From contig JARDYH010000003.1 of assembly GCA_029215795.1 (NCBI GenBank), positions 30,939,001 through 31,003,000 of the forward strand: a stretch of 64,000 bases of DNA. Direction: 5' to 3'. Made by a program: the position numbers and the translations under genes. Each line of letters starts with the position of its first letter. Position 1 is the first letter of the stretch. Under the pieces are notes generated by a model. It was given only the letters and a program-made list of their open reading frames with translations, was not told the origin of the DNA and made no database searches. Shown here in pieces: positions 1 through 11,823 of the stretch. The stretch comes from Anniella stebbinsi. Lineage: Eukaryota; Chordata; Lepidosauria; Squamata; Anniellidae.

Positions 1-906
1 AAGGTTGGATCCAACCCATTCTTCTAGGAGCTGATGGGCAAAATACATATATATCTTTTTGAATGTAAAGGGTACCTTCCATTTTAATACTGAAAAAGAA
101 CTGTGCCTCAAGTATCAAAGTTTCCTAGGTACTAAGGTATGCTGGAAGGGAGGGCTCGTGGCTCTTGTGACTCTGATATTATTGGCACCACAATCAAGTG
201 CCTGAGAAAGAAGCCTGAACACCAACCAGATTATACTCTTCACAAAATAGCTGCTTGTGAGGGAAAACACTTCACCCATGCTCATGTACTCTTGTTTACC
301 ACCTTAAATGTTTTAAATCCATGTCCTGGTAACGGAAACTAATTATGGGTCTTTGCTTTAACTCAGATTAATCCTCAGATGGAAACCTATCTCTTTAGTC
401 AAATGTTCATGCTACAAAATTCAAATGTGGCTCACAATGTCAGTAGGGTGGCAACAAAAATAAGATGCCATTGAATCCCATTGATGGCTACAGTATCAGG
501 CCGAGCAATGTTTGCCTGAAGGGGATGGATGCCTGCGGGGAAATAAAAACTGACATTTAGATTGGAGTCTTGTTAAATGAACACTTAACAATCAAGTTCT
601 GTGTATTGTTTTACATGTTGTATCTACCCCCGGGGAGATGGATGGAGCCATCATTCCTTGTAATATACACTGAGCTTCAGAAAGTGGATTAGATGGAGTG
701 CAGAACTGCACAGCTTCGTCTTCCTTCAAATTTTAATTCTCTTATTTAGTTTGCAGGATTGAAAACTATTTAAATCTTATCCAAAAATATTTAAGCTGTA
801 GTTGTTTGATGAAGCATTTGAGGGCTTTGTACAAAAGATTTGCATGTGAATTCAATGGAAATAGAGCTTGCTTTTCGAAATGAAAAACAGAAGGGTAACA
901 GTATTT

Positions 907-908
<2 letters not shown>
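1..908. other. Unique non-coding sequence, no feature recognised
   Basis: AT-rich sequence with no repeat family I recognise and no frame with coding character. The only open frames are short and lack homology that I can name. Confidence 0.5.
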
Positions 909-909
<1 letters not shown>

Positions 910-969
<60 letters not shown>

Positions 970-972
970 ACA
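910..972. repeat. Compound (CT)n(CA)n microsatellite
   Basis: A pure CT run passes directly into a CA run. Short open frames crossing it on both strands encode only SL/TH or ER/CV dipeptide repeats and are artefacts of the microsatellite. Confidence 0.95.
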
Positions 973-2100
973 TTCATTTCAGAATGCAAAGCTTCCAAGT
1001 TGAGATTCGTTCATTTTTTTCTTCTCCAAAGGGTTGATTTATAAACTTCTAGAGGTGTACTGTTGGTTTGTCTGCAGTTCTCATTAAACTGGATTACATC
1101 TCAATCCCAAATGTAAAATGACTATTTTTAAAGAGGGAGGGGGGGTCAGTCTCTTTTTTAAGAGTTTTGCAGAGGTGGCACATCCGGTTTCAGTGGAGGG
1201 GGAATACAATTCTTAATGTACAGGCCTGCTGTTCAATACATTCAACAATATTCTAAGTGTATAGGCCTTCTTGTTAATATAGTCAATTGCAAAAGAAGAT
1301 GTGTATTTAAGAGATTGTTTTGTGGGTACTTTTTGGCAGCCATTTAATGAAAAATAAAAACTGGCTGTGTTCAGCTTAGCATCGCTAGAGCAGGGAGAGT
1401 GGTGGGGTGGGGTGGGGGAGCTCATTCAGCCCAAGGGCTGAATTCAATTTTGGAGAAATTCTCAGGGGCCACATTCCAGTGGTGGGTGGGGCAAAGGCAA
1501 AAGGGGCAGGGCCAAAATGTAAAAATCAAAAATACCAGCATTGCGCAACTCCAAGCTCTTCTTGTCAGTCATGAAGCTTTAGGAAAGGCAAGCCATCCTC
1601 TTAGATTGGGGGGAAAAGAGCACAAAAGTCAGGAAACCACCAAACAATGGTTGGGAAAAGGGGGAGTGGCCAGGGGAAGTGGGTGTGGCCAGGAGAAGGG
1701 GCGTGGCCATCTTGAGAAACTTAAAGGACTAGAGTAGGACCCAAGGTGGTCTGGATTTGGTTTCTGGGTCAGTGGATCCTCACTCCTGCCCTAGAGCCAC
1801 ATGAAGCTTTGGCCAGATTACTTGGGGCCCTTCACAAGCGATCAGTTCTGAGCTCTTGTTAGAGTGATCCATCCCTCTTCCAGCTTTCCAATGGGTGGGG
1901 AGGAAGAGAGGGGAAGGGGGATGATAAGGAAATAAGGAAATAAGGAGAGATAGAGAAGGGGGTGGCAGAAAGAGAGAGAAAAGGGCTCTAGCCCTGCTCA
2001 GGTTACAACCAACACACAGGCCCTGACAGATTGCCCCTGATGAATGTGACCCTTGATATTAAAGACTTGTCTTAAAATCATCTAAGCTAGCAGCCATCAA
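973..2100. other. Non-coding; G-rich stretch with repeated GTGGCC words
   Basis: Mostly unique. Positions of about 1395-1760 are G-rich on this strand and contain closely spaced copies of a GGGNGTGGCC-like word. It resembles a decayed interspersed repeat of squamate genomes, but I cannot name the family. A purine-rich (GGAA/GAGA) stretch lies at about 1880-1985. Confidence 0.35.
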
Positions 2101-2108
2101 CAGGTGGG

Positions 2109-2290
2109 GTGGCCTTATGGAAAGGAGGACTGGGCTCCTCTAACAGTTGCATAGAAAAGGGAATTTCAGCAGGTGTCATTTGTGTGCATGGAACACCTGG
2201 TGAAATTCCCTCTTCATCACAATAGTTAAAGCTGCTGGAACTATACTAGAGTGATGAGATACAAAAGAGGTGAGGGCTTGGGGTGGCTTG
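2109..2290. mobile_element. Palindromic MITE fragment (TA-type, GGTGACCATATGG family)
   Basis: Related to the complete element at 3804-4098. It starts with a degenerate version of that terminus (GGGTGGCCTTATGGAAAGGA), followed by the shared block ending TTTCAGCAGGTGTCATTTGT and the complementary block TGAAATTCCCTCTTCATCAC. The right side is diverged and no clean duplication is visible. Confidence 0.6.
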
Positions 2291-3197
2291 GATGGGCAAT
2301 GAAGACCCATCACCTGTTCAAAAGACCTGCTCCTGGTGGAGATGAAACTTGCTAGAACTGATTTGTTGATATGGATCGACACAGCAGCCTCAGGTTCTGG
2401 AGTCTCCTTGGGGGCATGGCTACAGAGACTGCCATGATAAGCATCTATGCATCAAAATTTACCACTACACCACTGGATCCACCCATGCTGAGTTGCAGCT
2501 TTTCTCTCTTCCAGAGCACGGAAGTTGCCTCTTTCTTGGATAATGTCATGCTACATTTCAGGAGGTTTCTTACTGCAATGGGTAACTTGTCAGTCTTGCA
2601 ATCTTGCATTGACATTTCAAATCCCCCCCCCCCCCATTGCTCCCTTTCTGGGAACAAAGGGGCTGTGAAAGCTCATTTCTTTGCTGCTCACCTTGATGTG
2701 TCAGTGAAATAAAAAAAAAAGAAAAATGGAAAGTCCTCTGCATGCTGTGCATATATGTGCATATATGTGTGTGTGTTTTGTTCCTGCATTAATGCCTATT
2801 GTGGGAATGGATAGAAGAGGATTAATAGTGGCTGTGATGAGCCAACACTTTGTTTAAATCCACTCTCCGATCTAATCTCCTATTGACTGGGAAACATCAC
2901 ACAGGGACGTCTTGGAGGAATTATCACAAATCCCTTTTAAACTCCTCAGTGGATTCCCTTCCCCCCTTCCCTTTCCATTTACACCCCTTGATGCTCTATT
3001 TGTAGCGGAGGACTTGGCCCAAGAGCATTATGGGTAATCAATTAAGATGCAAACTTTCACCATTTGAGATGCATTATCATGGTCCCACTGACACTTTCCT
3101 AAATGCAAACTAGATCTATCACATCTCAAATGCATTCAAAGAGGAAGATTAAAGAGGCAGAGATGCCTGCTGTCTCAATGCAGAATTCAATACAGAT

Positions 3198-3235
<38 letters not shown>

Positions 3236-3486
3236 ATAAACACAAGGAGGGAGGGACCAACCTCTTTTGCAATCTAACTTTCCCAAGTTGGAGTGGTAGC
3301 AGCTCAAAGTGCTTACTTCTGTGTCACATGATTTTAAGTTTTTAGCCTAATTTGATATCTACCTTAAGGAAGCAGCAGCAAGGACTAAAACATCATATTC
3401 ATAACTAAAAGTGTGGTGTGTATGCATACTTTTTAAAAAGCATCTTGCATTACTAAAACAACAAACTAGATTGTGTCTGGGATGTA
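2291..3486. other. Unique non-coding sequence with a (C)n tract and a (GA)n tract
   Basis: No repeat family recognised apart from the C run near 2625 and the GA run at 3205-3232. About 2840-3095 is repeat-free and of balanced composition (see findings as a possible conserved non-coding element). Confidence 0.4.
3205..3232. repeat. (GA)n microsatellite
   Basis: Uninterrupted GA dinucleotides. Confidence 0.95.
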
Positions 3487-3655
3487 GAACATAGGAAACT
3501 GTCAAGTCAGACCCAATATTGTTGACACTGACTGGCAGCAGCGGTTCTCCAGGGTTTCAGGCAGGATTTTTTTCTGCCATACCTGGAGATGCCACAGATT
3601 GAACCTGGGCCTTCTGCATACAAAGCCACAGCCCCTCAGTGGTAGAGCACACAAC
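3487..3655 (-). mobile_element. tRNA-Ala-like SINE, minus strand
   Basis: Read on the minus strand, the 5' head resembles a tRNA-Ala (TGC anticodon) gene: an A-box-like CTCAGTGGTAGAGC stretch lies on the complement of about 3630-3655. A body follows in which ACCCTGGAGAACC is recognisable. The tail is the complement of AACATAGGAAACTG. The same repeat occurs at 17735, 50862 and 60382. It is diverged, and the anticodon region is rearranged. Confidence 0.7.
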
Positions 3656-3803
3656 CCATTTTTTTAAATATGAGGACTAGAGAATAAAGGGCTGACACTC
3701 AACATGGTTTGACCAGTAAAAAATGGAAGTGCAGCCACATGATCAAATCCCATACCAAAGGACAGGGCAATCTATAGACTTTGCACCAGAGTTCCATAGG
3801 TTA

Positions 3804-4098
3804 CGGTGACCATATGGAAAAGAGGACTGGGCTCCTCTATCTTTAACAGTTGTATAGAAAAGGGAATTTCAGCAGGTGTCATTTGTATGCATGCAGCACC
3901 TGGTGGAAATCCCTCTTCAACACAACAGTATTTGGTCACTCTACAAAAGCGGACAGGGCTCCTGCACCTTTAACTGTTGTGATGAAGAGGGAATTTCACC
4001 AGGTGCTGCATGCATACAAATGACACCTGCTGAAATTCCCTTTTCTTTGCAACTGTTAAAGACACAGGAGCCCTGTCCTCCTTTCCAAATGGTCACCC
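3804..4098. mobile_element. Palindromic MITE with TA target duplication (Tc1/mariner-like)
   Basis: Terminal inverted repeats CGGTGACCATATGGAAA (left) and TTTCCAAATGGTCACCC (right) are flanked by TA on both sides (3802-3803 and 4099-4100). The interior is a second-order palindrome: the block with AATTTCAGCAGGTGTCATTT near 3865 recurs inverted near 4020, and GGGCTCCTG words mark both arms. A TA duplication is typical of the Tc1/mariner superfamily; no transposase is encoded. Fragments of the same repeat lie at 2109, 25690 and 57958. Short frames on both strands across this region are palindrome shadows. Confidence 0.75.
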
Positions 4099-5673
4099 TA
4101 CCAGCATGCATTGAAAGTCTCATCAGTAGGCTGCCCCTTTCACTTCAATATTGACGTAAACTATGTACACAATGGCACCATACTCCATTGGGCTTTCAGC
4201 ATAGTGCCACTCCTTGCCAGCAACTGCAACCTCTTGCATGCCACGCAGCCACCCACTGCCTTTGCCCACCCACCTACCACCACCTCCCCTTGCCAACCCA
4301 CCCAATGCCACCATACCCCCTCCCTTCCTCCATTTTGTTTAGCTGCAGGGGGCAGCAGTGGCTCCTCCTCCTCCTCAACTGAACTCAGCTGGCCAAGCCT
4401 ACAAGTCTCACGCCGGATTTTAGTAGATTTTATTGTTTTCTTTACATTTTGAGCATCGGTGATCTGAACCAAGCAGATACTGCCTTTGGGGGGTGGGCAG
4501 GGCCAATGAGGGCATATGGTGGCCTTTACATTGCTCCTGTACCCTCATTGGCAGAATCCCCCCAATGGGGGGCTCTTTTAAAATGGGGACGCCACTGGGT
4601 CTGCAGGCTCAGCCATGGCACTTAGTTTCACCACTGGGCCTGGCCAGCTGAGTGGGAGAGGAGGAGGAAGAGGAGGAGGGCAGCAAGGGTGGCATCAGCA
4701 GCAGGCTTGAAGGCAGGGATGGCATCTCCTGAGCCTCTGGGCCCTTGGCAGTTGCCCGGCTATGCTGCTGCTGGGCCTGGCGATATCCCTTCCATTGAAG
4801 TAAATGAGGAAACGTTTGACGGTGCAGGATTCCCATATATGCAGCAGCATTCCATACTTTTAAAATGCCCCAGGATCATGGTGATAGATCCTAGCCATTG
4901 CTGCTATCCTACTTCACATCCTGCCCTGCTCCTAATGAGCAAATCAATCTTTTTTGTTAAAAAAAATATGTATGGACCTCCTACCCTAGCTTACTGTGTT
5001 TCCTTTTGGTGGACAAAGATAAGGGCTCCTCTGCACTTATTTGTTGCTGTGCGTAGGAACAGTTTTAAAGGAATAACCTATATCTACCCAGAGGTGATCT
5101 GTCATTATGCAACTGTCAAACAATTACCCCAAATTTATGGTTGACTCATTCCTTGTCCTTCATGTTACAGCAAATTCTGTGTGGCGGAATCTTCCCTTTC
5201 TTCCGTGTCTGATTATCTGAATGTCTTCGGTGCCCTCCAGGCAACTTGGAGAAATGAGGTTAGTAGGAGTAGAGACATTTGTTAGAGAAATTGCCAGTAG
5301 ATGGCGCTCCAGAATATGTCACTTAAGTTTTACCATTCGAAAGAAAGGAAGGAATAAAGAAAGAAAATCTTATTTACCTCAAATGGATTCCAATGTGGTT
5401 TAAAGGGAAGAAACTGGAGAAATCCTAGAGACGCTTCCTTTACTCTGTCCTTATATATCGGTAAAGAATAATTCTTTAGGATTTCTCAAATGACCAGAAT
5501 TTCCTATCCTCTCCTCCTCCCAGCAGCATCTATACATGCCTCAAATCTGCTCTGGATGGTCCCCCAACCCTCCAGAGCAGATTTGGGGGTGCACGGGGGT
5601 GGGGAGAAGAGAATCCATTCCACCAGTGGTTCCCTTCTGCTGGTGGAACAGCACTATTGAATACAATCCAGAA
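4099..5673. other. Non-coding; C-rich then G-rich segments and a small hairpin
   Basis: About 4230-4380 is C-rich and 4600-4800 is GC-rich with GGAGGA purine words; neither gives a convincing exon. At 5541-5587 the word CAAATCTGCTCTGGA recurs as its exact reverse complement with a loop of about 15 bases. The rest is unrecognised unique sequence. Confidence 0.4.
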
Positions 5674-5692
5674 AACACACACACACACACAC
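5674..5692. repeat. (CA)n microsatellite
   Basis: Short pure CA run. Confidence 0.9.
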
Positions 5693-6575
5693 CTATTACT
5701 ACTGGGTCATGCCTCAACATTTAGTTTAATTACCAAAATACCTGATACTCAACCTGAAGCAAACAAGAAAAAAGCAGATATGAATGGGAAGGCAAAATGC
5801 CTGCTGGTCAGCAATCCTAGCAAATGTTTACCAAAGAAATAATTTCAATTTCTGGGCCTTTGCGTAATCTGCTATCATATTTTCATGACTGTGTGACCAC
5901 AAAACAGGGGCTCTGTTTTTATTAAAATGAAAGCTGAGTTTGTCAATTCAGTCATGGAAATCTGTGTGACTTTAATGTCTCCAAACAATCTAAGACTGAC
6001 TGACACGATTGCCAAAGATTCCCGTCTTCTTATCCTCCAACTGGGGTTGAAGAATAAATCTGCTTCACTCCCTCTCCCCCAAGTGATGAAAAGTTCAAGG
6101 CAGTATTTACAGTGTATATTTTCTATGGAAGACAGTACCCTGGAGATATACTGAACACCCCCCCCCCCCCAGAAAACCTGTTTATTTACTTGTCCAGGTT
6201 GGGAGGAAATGATAAGGATTTCAGCAACAAGTGTGGATAATGCCCATTCCAAAGCAACATTGACTCAAGCCCTAGATGTGGCCTATTCAGAGAAAAATAA
6301 GAACCCACACTATACCTTATGTCACACTTTTCAGAGATCGATGATGAGTTTATGTGTTCAGTACAGGTGGTTCTTATTCTGTGACTATCTAGCTTTAGAG
6401 GTCTGGGGCTGATCCCAGGGGTGAAGCTCCAGCACCTTCCCTCCTCTGCTACCAGTACTCACTTCTGCCTGCAAGTCTGGCAAACTGAACTGTAGGCTTC
6501 AAGGGTGCCATTGAGGGTGCAATGCCAGCCTGCCTGAACATCTAGTCAGCTGATCCCCAAGGACCAATCCTACAA
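5693..6575. other. Unique non-coding sequence
   Basis: No recognised repeat apart from a C homopolymer run at about 6159-6170. Overlapping frames on both strands at 5875-6250 have no motif and no codon-usage signal that I can defend. Confidence 0.4.
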
Positions 6576-6577
6576 AG

Positions 6578-7030
6578 CTAGTATTTATTTGGTTTATACC
6601 CTACCTTTCCACCAAGAAAATAGTGCTCAAGACAGCAAACAATCATAGACACAATTTTTTTGAAGAGGAATTGTAGTTATAAACAATAATAACCACCCAG
6701 AGAGCTTCAGCCATTGGGAGGTATAGAAATGTAATAAATAAAATAAAATAAAATGAATACATTAAAAACACGTATAAAAACACACTAAAAATGACAGAGT
6801 AAAAAGAGAAGCCAACCCAACAGACCATTTTTACAAGCCTAATGCTTGCTTGAACAGAAATGTCTTTTCTGCCAGTGGAGAGAGAACAGAAAGGTGACAA
6901 CATATCCTCCCTTGGCAGGCAGTTCCATAGTCTGGGACCAGCCACAGGGAAGGCCCTTTCTCTTGTTTACACCAAACATACCTCTGAAAGTGGAGATACC
7001 AAGAAGAGGGCCTCCCCTCTTCTTGGTATC
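6578..7030 (-). mobile_element. LINE 3'-end fragment (L2/CR1-type), minus strand, interrupted
   Basis: The left edge reads as a reversed ATTT tail followed by TTTATACCCTACCTTTCC, the complement of a common squamate LINE 3' terminus. The right part (about 6910-7020) carries GGCAGTTCCATAGTCTGGGA and GGAAGGCCCTTTCTCTTGT, the same body block seen at 28130 and 48460. Between them, 6659-6752 is a short plus-strand tail of a related element. Confidence 0.6.
6659..6752 (+). mobile_element. LINE 3'-terminal fragment with (AAAAT)n tail, plus strand
   Basis: CCCAGAGAGCTTCAGCCATT followed by a bridge to a run of AAAT/AAAAT is the 3' terminus that appears elsewhere as CCGAAGCTCTCTGGGCGG (for example in the complement at about 52720). 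It sits inside an oppositely oriented copy. Confidence 0.55.
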
Positions 7031-7299
7031 TATAAGAGCTGGCTGGTCTATAAGACCTGGCTGGTCAGCCTGAGCAATTTGTTGCTAGTGTGAAGGTCCT
7101 GCCTACCATTCCAGATCACTTTTACTGTCTGGTATTTTGGATCATGACTTTGACCCTGCCTGACCTTGACTTTGCATGTATGCCTGGGCCCTCCGGACAC
7201 CCTAGTGCTGCCTTGGATCTTGATCTCCATCTGATGTTGGCCATGCTTCTATAGATAAAGGCACAAGTCTACATGGCTCTTTGATTGTGTCAGACAGTA
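7031..7299. other. Unclassified; possibly LTR-derived
   Basis: Repetitive-looking words (GACTTTGACCCTGCCTGACC) resemble those in squamate LTR retrotransposon ends, and GATAAAGGC follows at about 7253. I cannot define termini or a duplication. Confidence 0.2.
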
Positions 7300-7428
7300 T
7301 GCCCCAACCTGGTTCTCTCGTGATGTGTTGAAGTACAACTTGTGATATCTGCCAACCAGCATAGCTAGGGGATGCTGGGAGCTGCAGTTCATAACATCAG
7401 GAGGGTATCAGGTTAGTGAAGGCTTAAG
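7300..7428. mobile_element. Palindromic MITE remnant (CCAACCTGGT family)
   Basis: Left arm contains CCCCAACCTGGTTCTC and GAAGTACAACTTGTGAT; right arm contains GATGCTGGGAGCTGCAGTTC and its complement-like end AGGGTATCAGGTTAG. The arrangement is an imperfect inverted repeat. Related remnants lie near 50785, 56440 and 59250. Confidence 0.5.
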
Positions 7429-8593
7429 CTCACACCAACTGTGCTCCAGCAAAGGAAAAATGCTTCCCACTAGCACTGCTGTTGGTTTCCAGCAAAATCA
7501 TGTCATCTCTCAGGTTATTATTCCAGTCCATGGTATAAAGCATTCAGTTTGTTTTCTGTAAATGGTGACTTAATCAACCCACTCCATCCCACCAGTCCAA
7601 AGGGGAGAGAGAAAAGTAAATCAGTGCCTCTGGCTTCTAACCATAACAATACTTTGGGCAATAATGGATGGGGCTGCTCTGTTGATTCCATGGTGCTGGT
7701 GGGACTCACTGCTTCTGCAGTGGGGCCTTTGCATTTCTAACAATAACCCCAGAAATGAGTGAAAATACCTTTCCGGATTGGGACAGCTCCATGGACCTTC
7801 CTTCTGCAAGCTCTGCTGACCTTCCCCATTCCAGAAATGAGCATTTCTGCTCATTTCAGTTTAGAACTGCAAAAGCCCGTTTTCAGAAGTGTTGGGCACA
7901 CAAGTGCAGAGGCACAATAGAATACTACTAGCATCCATCAAGTCAAGTATGAAAAGCATTTTTTTAAAGAAATGTTAATGAATTTAGCTTTAGAGCAGCC
8001 CCATAAAATTCATTAAATTCATACACTTTTTTCTCCCACAAGAAAAGTGTTGCTCTAACTTCAATAACTGGTTCAAAGTGACATGAAGGAATTTAAAGAG
8101 AGAGTTAAGAAGTTGCATTTTATGGGACCCATAATGATGGTTTACTCTCAAGGCCATCCATCTACTGATGAATGACAGATGTGCTATAAAGCAATTCCAT
8201 TGCCAGAACCCATCCCTGCTTGCATATATTAGCTTCAGCAAAGGCACAGGAGGAAATGTCATGAAATGTCTAAGTTCTAATGAATGCTAAATTCCTAATA
8301 TGAACTGGACCAGTGCTCCCTCTTCCATACATATTTGTAGGAGGCTAGAAATAATTAACATACAGAATAATGTCTCAGTGGAAAATGGTTACACTTGCGG
8401 TTCATACATCATACTTGGCTACGGTCTACAGATATGTAGAGTTGAACAGCTACTCCATGGCTTGTAAGATAGTTGGAGGACAAGGGCTTGAAACAGACTC
8501 CCTCCCAGTGGGATATAAATAATCCATTCATTGCTTCTTTTGACATTTTTCATGAATGTATGCTACTCAAACATCAAAATCACATGACCAGAA
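7429..8593. other. Unique non-coding sequence
   Basis: No repeat or coding signal recognised. Opposing overlapping frames at 7518-7854 lack any motif. Confidence 0.4.
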
Positions 8594-8601
8594 ATAGAAA
8601 T

Positions 8602-9882
8602 TAGGGATGTGCACTGGATTTGATCTGATCCACGATCCGAATCCAATCCAAGGGGGAAATCGGATAAAATTATCCGATTTTTCTGATTTCTGATTTCACC
8701 GCTGGATCGGCCGATCCAATGCAATCTGATCCGGAAAGGTTCCGATCCAGATCGGATGGATTGGTGGATCGGCAGGCGCCTGCTGGTGCCCGCTGCTGCT
8801 TCCATTGGCGGGCGCCAGCGGGCGCCCGCTTATAGAAGCGGACAGCGGGGGGGGGGCTTCCCTAGCGGGGCTGTCCGCTTCCATCGGCGGGTGCCAGTGG
8901 GAGCCCGCTGATGGAAGCGAACAACGGGGGCAGGGGACAGCGGACGGGAGTAGACGGCCCGGAAAGGTAAGCAAGGGGGAGGGGTGTGGGGGGGGCGCAG
9001 CGCGCTTACCTTCCATGGCCGTCCACTCCCATCTGCTGCTGGTCGCTACTGCGAGCAGGCTTTGTGGCCTGCCCCTAGGTAGCGCGCCAGGTGATGACAT
9101 CACCTGGCGCGCTACTCAGGAGCAGGCCGGGAAGCCCACTCACAGTAGTGGCCAGCGGCGGACAGGAGTGGACGTCCCCCGAAGATAAGCAGGGGGGAGG
9201 GTGAGAGGGAAGGGGGGAGGAGGCCCCACGCGTGCGCTGCTTACCTTCGGGGGACGTCCGCTCCCGTCCGCTGCTGGCCGCTACTGTGAGTGGGCTTTGC
9301 GGCCTGCCTGTAGGTAGCGTGCCAGGTGATCATCACCTGATGATGATCAGGTGATGATCTCCTGGTGCACTACCCAGGGGCAGGCCATGAAGCCTGCTCG
9401 CAGTAGCGGCCAGTGGCGGATGGGAGCGGATGGCCACGGAAGGTAAGCAGGGGGAGGGGGTGGGGGCTTACCCCCCTGAGGCTATCCACTTCCATCCGCT
9501 GGCACCCGTGGGCGCCAGCGGATGGAAGCGGATTTCCCTGGGGGGGGGAGTAAGGAGCGTGGGGGAGGGGACTCACCTGCCGGGGCCGTCCACAGCGGAC
9601 GGCCCTGTGGGAGAGGGAGTTAGGCCCCCCTCACCCACCCACCACCATTTTTTCCTAATAGACTTGCATTGGGGGAAAGCTTTCTTTCCCCCAATGCAAG
9701 ACTATGGGGGGGGGGGGGGGGAAATGGCAGCCAATCCAAAAATCGGACGTTCCGATTTTTGGATCGGGATCAGACCCGATCCGGTGCAGGGGGCCTCCGA
9801 TTTTGTCCGACCCGATCCGGGACAAAATTGGAGGTCCCGATCCGGGTCCCAATCTGATCCGGGGGGTCCGTGCACACCCCTA
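8602..9882. mobile_element. Non-autonomous hAT-type element with paired GC-rich hairpins
   Basis: Begins TAGGGATGTGCA and ends TGCACACCCCTA. The 8 bases before it (8594-8601, ATAGAAAT) and after it (9883-9890, ATAGAAAC) match at 7 of 8, as expected for a hAT target duplication. Both ends carry GATCCGAT-rich subterminal repeats (8620-8760 and 9720-9865). The interior is GC-rich and contains two large imperfect palindromes, about 9021-9173 (centre 9097, GTGATGACATCAC) and about 9258-9430 (centre near 9344). A short hairpin around GGGGGAAAGCTTTC is at about 9663-9704. No transposase is encoded; long frames here are GC-driven and nonsensical. The layout matches the elements at 24604, 38984 and 48808. 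Its mobilisation by a hAT transposase in trans is inferred. Confidence 0.85.
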
Positions 9883-9890
9883 ATAGAAAC

Positions 9891-11531
9891 TCTCTTGAAT
9901 ATGCAATTGACCGATGTCTTTCAAGGTTCACAGAAAGAACATTCATTATGACATAAAGCTGCTTTAAGTGTACTTTCCATCGGAGCCCACCCTTCTTTCT
10001 CAAAGAGAGACAGGGTGCAACATAAACTTCCCATACTGTCTTCTTTTTCAATCCCCTCTCATCATCTTCCTTTCTTCTGCTGTCATCTGACTCTGAAGAT
10101 GTCTATTCATTTTGCCTGTAATCCATTTCCATGATTAAAAAAAACCTCTCTTAATTCTCTTAACTCGAGAAGAGAATTCTTTGCAAATATTTCCAGCAGT
10201 GGGTGGTTTATTTTTGTGTTTGTTTTGCTCTTATTGCTTTTTCATTTTTAGGTTGCCCTCATTTTCATTTCTCTCACCCACTTGTCCTCAATAGCATCAT
10301 GATGCAGCCAGATCTGATTGACTGTGTACCATTTCTCCAGCATCTCTACCTGGAACCAGCGCACATTGCATCTAGAAATCCATACATTTTAGGACTTGCG
10401 TTTCACAAAACAGGAAATATGCATTTAATTAGATGTGTCCATTTGAAATGTGCACAAATAAAAAAATACGTGCATTTCAAAAAGGCACACAAACATGCTC
10501 CACTCAATAGCACATGCAAATCAAAATTTGTAGAATTTGAAAAATGTACACAAAAATCTGCAGTTTTTTTTAAAAAAATTATAGATAACAGAGGAATCTG
10601 GTTGGGAGTGGAGCTTGATGAGCTTTCATTGGTTCAGCCCCCTCCCCCTGGACTTTGGTTCATCTTCTGCTACCTGAAACAACTCAGTCTGCAGCAAGTT
10701 GGATCAACTAGTGAATTTTGGATGTTTGCAATTATGCAAATTGTGCCCGTAATTTGTGGAAATCTCTATTTGGGCAAATTACAGCTGAAGCACACAAAAA
10801 ATAAATGTGAAAAGTCCCCAGAGTTCAGCAAATGCAAGCTGAGTTGGAATGCTATGGAATTCGGAGAACCCCAAAAGAGACGGATTTCCCTGTGACAGAA
10901 ATTCCTGTTTAAAATACAATCCCCCCAAGGGGGAAAAAGTGGAAATCTGTGGAATCAGACAGATCTGCCCATCCCAAGTCGCAATGTAAAACAGTTTCCA
11001 GCAAAGAAAACCCAGCATTCATCTAGTTGTATTTGAATGCTGGATCTTTTGAATAGCACAAACTGCACCCTGAAAATTGCCCAGAGTAGAATTTCTGCCA
11101 ATGTTGTCTCTGGACTGTTGTCTCATTCCCCGCTGCCTATGGCAGCACAGTGTCTCGCATTGGTGATTTTCTTGTCAGGTGGAACTGTCTGAGATTGATT
11201 ATAATGCTAGTCAGGTTCCTCCCTTTCCCCAACCTTGAAAATGCTTGCCTGCCTATGGAAGCCCCATCCAGTGTCTTGGACAGCGCTGGATTGACAGGCT
11301 TGGCAGCAGGTGTAATTTGTAACTCAGAGGGTGACTGACAGGGATAACTAAGCAGTTTGAGGTTTCAACTTTTGGAAGTATGTTAAAGGCAAATTTGTTC
11401 TTGCTTTTCAAGTGCTATAACTATGTGTTTGGGACATGCAGAACCAGGTGCAACCTACCAGGTGGCTGAAAGGGGAGAAACAGAAATAGGGGGAAAAAGC
11501 ACAGCAATGTTCTAAACTGCTAATTGTAGAA
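9891..11531. other. Non-coding; includes an unclassified AT-rich repeat at about 10400-10990
   Basis: About 10400-10990 has words such as GTGCACAAATAAAAAA and GTGCATTT and a segment GGGAGTGGAGCTTG that resembles the element starting at 63704, so it is probably a decayed non-autonomous DNA transposon. The 230-codon frame across it shows no protein motif and is not treated as a gene. Confidence 0.35.
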
Positions 11532-11777
11532 CCAGTGCAGTTGCAGTGATTAGAGTGCTAGATTGGGAGTTAGGAGATCTAGATTCCAAACCCCATTTGG
11601 CCATGAAGCACACTGGGTGACTTTGGGCCAGTCACTGCCTCTCAGCCTAGTCTACATTGCAGGTTGTTGTGAGGATAAAATGAAAAGGAGGAGGATTATG
11701 TACATCACCTTGTGGCTCCTTGGAAGAAGAGTGGGGTATAACTGTAACAAAGACATGAACAAAATAAATAAATAAAT
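11532..11777 (+). mobile_element. Sauria SINE (tRNA-derived), plus strand
   Basis: The head has the A-box-like GTGATTAGAGTGCTA and a degraded B-box. The highly typical GTGACTTTGGGCCAGTCACT and TTGTTGTGAGGATAAAATG follow, then the CTCCTTGGAAGAAG end and an (AAAT)n tail. This order is characteristic of the Sauria SINE family, which is abundant in lizards and snakes and uses LINE machinery for retrotransposition. Its presence is the main taxonomic clue. The copy looks full length but diverged. Confidence 0.85.
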
Positions 11778-11823
11778 GGCAACCCAGTAAAGAGGCAAAT
11801 GACAATGTAGGATAAAACAGAAA

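Noticed and set aside
766..1037. Frames with SL/TH and ER/CV repeats
   Set aside because: Artefacts of the (CT)n(CA)n microsatellite.
4230..4830. GC-rich segment as a coding exon
   Set aside because: Frames on both strands are open but are simple Pro/Ser or Gly/Glu-rich readings without splice-site or domain support.
9430..9951. 173-codon Gly/Pro-rich frame
   Set aside because: Lies across the GC-rich interior and the GATCCG array of a hAT element. Its opposite strand is equally open, which is a composition effect.
10203..10895. 230-codon open frame
   Set aside because: Low-complexity AT-rich reading through a decayed repeat; no recognisable motif, no splice or promoter logic, and related sequence at 63.7 kb does not obviously preserve the frame.
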